64,000 nt of DNA from positions 292,501 through 356,500 of the forward strand of contig JACVCC010000002.1 in assembly GCA_016742215.1 (NCBI GenBank), read 5' to 3'. Every line of letters starts with the position of its first letter. Position 1 is the stretch's first letter. Both the position numbers and the translations under genes were made by a program. Of this stretch, positions 61,501 through 64,000 are shown one piece after another. This DNA is from Brevundimonas sp. Its GTDB lineage: Bacteria > Pseudomonadota > Alphaproteobacteria > Caulobacterales > Caulobacteraceae. The notes beneath the pieces were generated by a model. That model saw nothing but the letters and a program-made list of their open reading frames with translations, did not search any database and had not been told where the DNA came from.

Positions 61501-64000
61501 CGTCGCGGTGGCTCCGGCGAGACCGGCCAGAATGCCGCCCGTCGAGCCGAACGCATCGCCCGTCACCCGCAGCCGGGCGTCGCCGGTGAGCGTGGCGAGG
61601 CGCATGTCGACGCCATAGGTCTCGGGGACCAGCGCGGTCGCGTTCCCCTGGACCCCGCCGAGCGTCACCTCGACATCCCCGCCGGCGGCGTTGTCGAGGA
61701 TGAGCACGCCTGTGCCGCCCGTGGCGCTGGTGTCGCCTGCGATGTCGACGATAATGTCGCCCCAGCCGTTGTTCAGCACCTGCAGGGCGTTGCCCTCCGA
61801 GGCCTGGAAGCCGCCGGCGCCGACGACGCGGATGTCGGCGGTCTCACCTGCGCGGCCGCCGGCGGCGGTCGCGCCGAACACGCGCCCGGATACGGTTCCG
61901 TTCGCCTCGATCGTCACCGCGCCCTGGCCTTGGGCTCCGATGCCCGATGTAAGCCCTTCCACGTCGCCATCGGCGCGAACGAAGACCGCACCGGCGCCCG
62001 TCGTGCCGGCGAAGATCCCGTTCTGGCCCGACACATCCCCGCGAGCGATGACGGTGATGTCGCCTTCGGCGCCGTCGTTGAACAGTCCGGCGAAAATGCC
62101 GTAGCCGCCGCCGGAAATGTCCCCGTCGGCCTGAATGCCGATGCTGGCCGTCGGCGAGCCATAGCTCACGAAGACCGCGTCGCCTTCGGCGGTCACATCC
62201 TCCACGCTCACATCGACGTCGCCACCGTTCTCGTCGTCGCTGACGATCAGGACACCGGCGCCGCCGGTCGCCGTGACAGCGCCGGCGATGTCGACGGTGA
62301 CGCGGCCTTCACCGGCGTTGTTAATGAAGAGGCCGTCGCCGTTGCCGGCGGTCAGGGTCCCGCCGACTGTCACATCGATATCGCCGTCGGTATCGACACC
62401 CCCGCCGATCGATATGCCGCGTCTTTCCGATACAACGTCGCCGGCTACAGCGATGGTTACGGCGCCTTTGCCATCGGCGATGATCGCTCCGTTGTCCGAG
62501 AAGATGCTCCCCAGAACCTCGACGGCAATGTCGCCCGCACCGCGGTGTTCGGCCACGATTCCGGAGTTGGCGCGAATGTCACCGCGCGCCGTGATGTCGA
62601 TGTCGGCTTCGGACGTCGTGGACAATTGCGCGGCGATGATGCCCTGACTACCGGCGTCGATGTCGCCGTCGATGTCGATGACCAGTTCGCCGGCATTGGC
62701 GTTCGACTGGATGGCGACGCCGCTCTGCGTCGCCGAGATCGCACCTGTGCGGACACGAATGTCTCCGCCTTCCGCCGTGTTGCCGATCGCGACGCCGTGC
62801 CCGGCGCTGGAGGTCAGGGTTCCAGCGATGTCGACGGTGACATCACCGGTTCCGGTGCTGCCGATGGCAAGGGCGTCGCCGCCCTGACCGACGAGGCTGC
62901 CTGTTCCGGTGACGGTGACATCGGCGTCGACCCCGGCCTCGCCCGTGATGACGACCAGCCCGCTGGTGGCGCCGGTGACGGCGCCGTTGACTGCCACGTT
63001 CACGGCGCGTCGGCCTGTCGCGAGGATGCCGGCGTTCACCGTGCCCCGGACGGGACCATTGGCGATGACGTTGATGTCGCCGACGCCGTCGTTGTCGGCG
63101 TGGATGCCGGAGAAGCCCTCGGTCGAGCCGTTGGCGGTGACGTTGATGTCGCCCTGTGCAGCCAGGCCCATGGCGGCGTAGATGCCCTGGCTGCCGGCGA
63201 GGACGTCGCCGTTGGTGGTGATGTCGATGTCGGCGTTCGTCGCCGTCATGCGCACGTCGACGCCGAACCCGTCCTCGGCCGTGACGTTGCCGGTGGTGAC
63301 GCTGACGTCCTCGTTGTCGGACTGAAGCGCACGGACGACATAGCCGCTGCCGTCGGTGGCGACGACATCGCCCGACAGGTCGATCGTCACGCGGCCATCA
63401 CCGTCGTTGCGGGCCTCGACGGCATTGCCGGCCAGAGCCGTGACGCCGCCCGTGCCGGTCAGGGTCACGTCCTCGCCGGTTTCCTCGCCGCCGATCAGGA
63501 CGACGCCAGCGCTATAGCCAGTGACGTGGCCGTTGACGACGACATCCAGAGCGCCATGCGTCTCGGCGTAGATACCCTCGGCATCGGCGCCCGTGATCGC
63601 GCCCTCGGTCACGATGGTCATCGCGCCGGTGCTGTCGGTGACAGCGTCGATGCCGACCCCGCCGTAGACGTCGCCGCGGGCGGTGATGTTGATGGCGCCA
63701 GAGGCATTGGGAAGGTTGTGGCGGGCGACGATGCCCGTGCCGTGCTCGCTCGTCCGGACATCCCCGTTCGCGGTGATGCTGATATTCGCCGAGCCCGTGT
63801 AGGCGTTGACCTCGATCCCGTCCGCGGCGTTGAGATCGATGTCGTCATCGCCCGTCGCCGTGACGCTGTCCGCGATGACGGTCACGTCGCCGCCGTTGTC
63901 GCTCCAGACGTTGATGCCGTCGCCGTTCGTCGCGCTCACGTGGCCGCGGGCCTCGATCAGGACGCTCCGGTCACCATTGTTCAGGAAGTCGATGCCGCGA
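58573..64000 (-). CDS. Giant autotransporter, C-terminal part (5' end outside window)
   Basis: At least 1808 residues, open to the right edge. The last roughly 270 residues (58573-59400) form an autotransporter beta-domain: WAHGLYGRGRV start, AAGGWIDSDID, GYAGFRMDRW, and the terminal F of GRLKMAF. The preceding passenger is Gly/Ala/Val/Asp/Thr-rich and built of V-x-A-x-G-D-V...G-I-x-A strands, as in right-handed beta-helix adhesins. Five copies of an approximately 182-residue super-repeat lie at about 60715-63471 and three copies of a shorter approximately 50-residue repeat at about 60325-60774. Signal peptide is not in the window. Likely secreted through its own barrel to the cell surface. 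Confidence 0.93.
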   Translation of the reverse strand, partial: RGIDFLNNGDRSVLIEARGHVSATNGDGINVWSDNGGDVTVIADSVTATGDDDIDLNAADGIEVNAYTGSANISITANGDVRTSEHGTGIVARHNLPNASGAINITARGDVYGGVGIDAVTDSTGAMTIVTEGAITGADAEGIYAETHGALDVVVNGHVTGYSAGVVLIGGEETGEDVTLTGTGGVTALAGNAVEARNDGDGRVTIDLSGDVVATDGSGYVVRALQSDNEDVSVTTGNVTAEDGFGVDVRMTATNADIDITTNGDVLAGSQGIYAAMGLAAQGDINVTANGSTEGFSGIHADNDGVGDINVIANGPVRGTVNAGILATGRRAVNVAVNGAVTGATSGLVVITGEAGVDADVTVTGTGSLVGQGGDALAIGSTGTGDVTVDIAGTLTSSAGHGVAIGNTAEGGDIRVRTGAISATQSGVAIQSNANAGELVIDIDGDIDAGSQGIIAAQLSTTSEADIDITARGDIRANSGIVAEHRGAGDIAVEVLGSIFSDNGAIIADGKGAVTIAVAGDVVSERRGISIGGGVDTDGDIDVTVGGTLTAGNGDGLFINNAGEGRVTVDIAGAVTATGGAGVLIVSDDENGGDVDVSVEDVTAEGDAVFVSYGSPTASIGIQADGDISGGGYGIFAGLFNDGAEGDITVIARGDVSGQNGIFAGTTGAGAVFVRADGDVEGLTSGIGAQGQGAVTIEANGTVSGRVFGATAAGGRAGETADIRVVGAGGFQASEGNALQVLNNGWGDIIVDIAGDTSATGGTGVLILDNAAGGDVEVTLGGVQGNATALVPETYGVDMRLATLTGDARLRVTGDAFGSTGGILAGLAGATATGDVTIITEGDVAGGFGIAAFNNGFGALSVTAQGDVTAETGQGIEAVGGGAVDLTVNGQITAAEIGMLIIGGQTAGAGDIVVSGTGGVSSATDHAIVINNLGTGGIQYDLSGALSSVGGHGLLIRDLEVGGDITVVTGDVTALDGFGLNIVSSSRDADLDVTVEGAITAGLTGILALRDENTPAATGDISINATGPIVAGAGILARNVGTGSTSVVANGAVQANDGSGVVAEAEEGDVSVEAGTVTATGANTTGVSARRVGMGLGDVSVDVASARGARGILASNDGDGDVIVTAATATGTVEEGIVAQKLGAGTGDVSVTVGSATGRRGVLANNLGTGAARVVSSGAITGAQDEGVFAASAGAGGIVVDVNNVTGGTHGVRTSNSGSGATEIDISGTVAGASAAVLATSTGAQAVRVTNSGTIRNTANRSSDLALAANGGQIDVANSGSLLGRLVLQGNLTSTVNSGVWNSINGVSQFQGGDDRLSNAAAGVITGGVNASAAETTVWAGLESFTNSGLLDLGDGGTGDLIATSANTVLAATSTLQVDIAGASLSDAFRTTGTLSIAAGAQLDVNFIQPLVIGARWVVAEALQGLDGEFVFEDRLVSAFLGLRDGYTDTEAYIELAQLRAFEDAGDTPNRRETGRGLDTLPGDNPLREAVLVLPDDGAARAAFDQLSGEIHPAMRRAMVDESRLSREAVLERLEREGEGRVWAHGLYGRGRVGADGNATRAERDTGGVIFGADGSIAPGVTIGAAGGWIDSDIDLQRRNSDGTARNVHAMGYAGFRMDRWSLRGGVGYSWTSVDTDRSVAFPGVTDRLRAEYDGSVMQAFLEAGYRVPTNGGYVEPFVNLTTIHANTDAFRETGGVARIEGEGVRDDLNMATAGFRVQTAQPGAFSARGMFGVRHMDGDLAQAGQHRFPGGAVFTILTSPHDDIAAVATFEADWQLTPWLSLGAVFDGAKGEDGGDHAITGRLKMAF
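60325..60774 (-). repeat. Three shorter (about 50-residue) passenger repeats
   Basis: After the super-repeats, three units of about 50 residues follow, with recurring T-A-T-G-x-x-x-x-G-V/I, G-D-V-S-V and G-R-x-G-V/I-L-A elements. They bridge the super-repeat region and the strand-rich segment before the barrel. Confidence 0.6.
60715..63471 (-). repeat. Five protein-level super-repeats in the autotransporter passenger
   Basis: Aligned copies begin at about 63471, 62922, 62382, 61836 and 61269 (5' to 3' on the minus strand), each opening with D-V/I-x-V-x-G-x-G. Each also contains a V-D-I/L-A/S-G step about 28 residues later and a G-G-D-V/I-x-V step near residue 53. Hand-counted spacings are 183, 180, 182 and 189 residues. 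The DNA copies have diverged, so this is old duplication rather than recent. Confidence 0.75.

Noticed and set aside
58573..64000. Possible CRISPR-like or tandem DNA repeat array in the autotransporter
   Set aside because: The repeats are visible only at protein level, vary in DNA and have no constant spacers.

Overview
The window is GC-rich chromosomal DNA from an alphaproteobacterium, most likely Caulobacterales and probably Brevundimonas-like. I judge this from the overall gene repertoire, the number of TonB-dependent receptors, a TipF-like EAL protein, the DUF2093 and DUF4170 genes, and an initiator tRNA with an A-U pair where most bacteria have the third G-C pair. No database search was possible, so the genus is an inference. 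I see no prophage, insertion sequence, integron or CRISPR array.

Layout. Positions 1-1650 hold the 3' part of an rRNA operon (23S, 5S, initiator tRNA-Met, terminator). At 2127-4300 a BlaI-type repressor and an M56 peptidase form a two-gene unit behind a double dyad operator. Positions 4302-15746 are mainly housekeeping genes: ileS, ribF, a MaoC hydratase, a HAD hydrolase, a TipF-like protein, an SDR, an LpxL-type acyltransferase, a single-domain response regulator, an M23 peptidase and DUF2093. Positions 15795-21519 carry xseA and purD, separated by a TonB-dependent receptor. Positions 21548-24303 hold an L,D-transpeptidase and a periplasmic amidohydrolase.

Positions 24290-33809 are a lipid A / envelope block. 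msbA, a DUF374 acyltransferase, waaA and lpxK are tightly overlapped on the minus strand. A CX5R phosphatase, two lipoproteins, two tiny membrane proteins, DUF4170, a CysQ-type phosphatase and PmbA lie upstream. Positions 33853-43922 are mixed metabolic and secreted enzymes: MAPEG, an M14 peptidase, a tandem pair of small coiled-coil proteins, UbiD, Pr6Pr, an XRE protein, an aldo/keto reductase, an alpha/beta hydrolase, DUF3297 and an M28 peptidase.

Positions 44146-64000 are the most distinctive part: signal transduction interleaved with outer-membrane proteins. A LytS-type kinase with a degenerate ATP site pairs with a LytTR regulator. A MarR/metallo-beta-lactamase pair follows. Then comes a LytTR regulator, a 1132-residue TonB-dependent receptor, a small unknown gene and an intact LytS-type kinase. 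That order suggests a split two-component system bracketing its target receptor. The receptor's AT-rich upstream region carries a direct repeat with 21-bp period, the geometry expected of a LytTR site. Next come a response regulator with an atypical receiver, a second large TonB receptor and a very large autotransporter. The autotransporter runs off the right edge, and its passenger contains five copies of a roughly 182-residue super-repeat.
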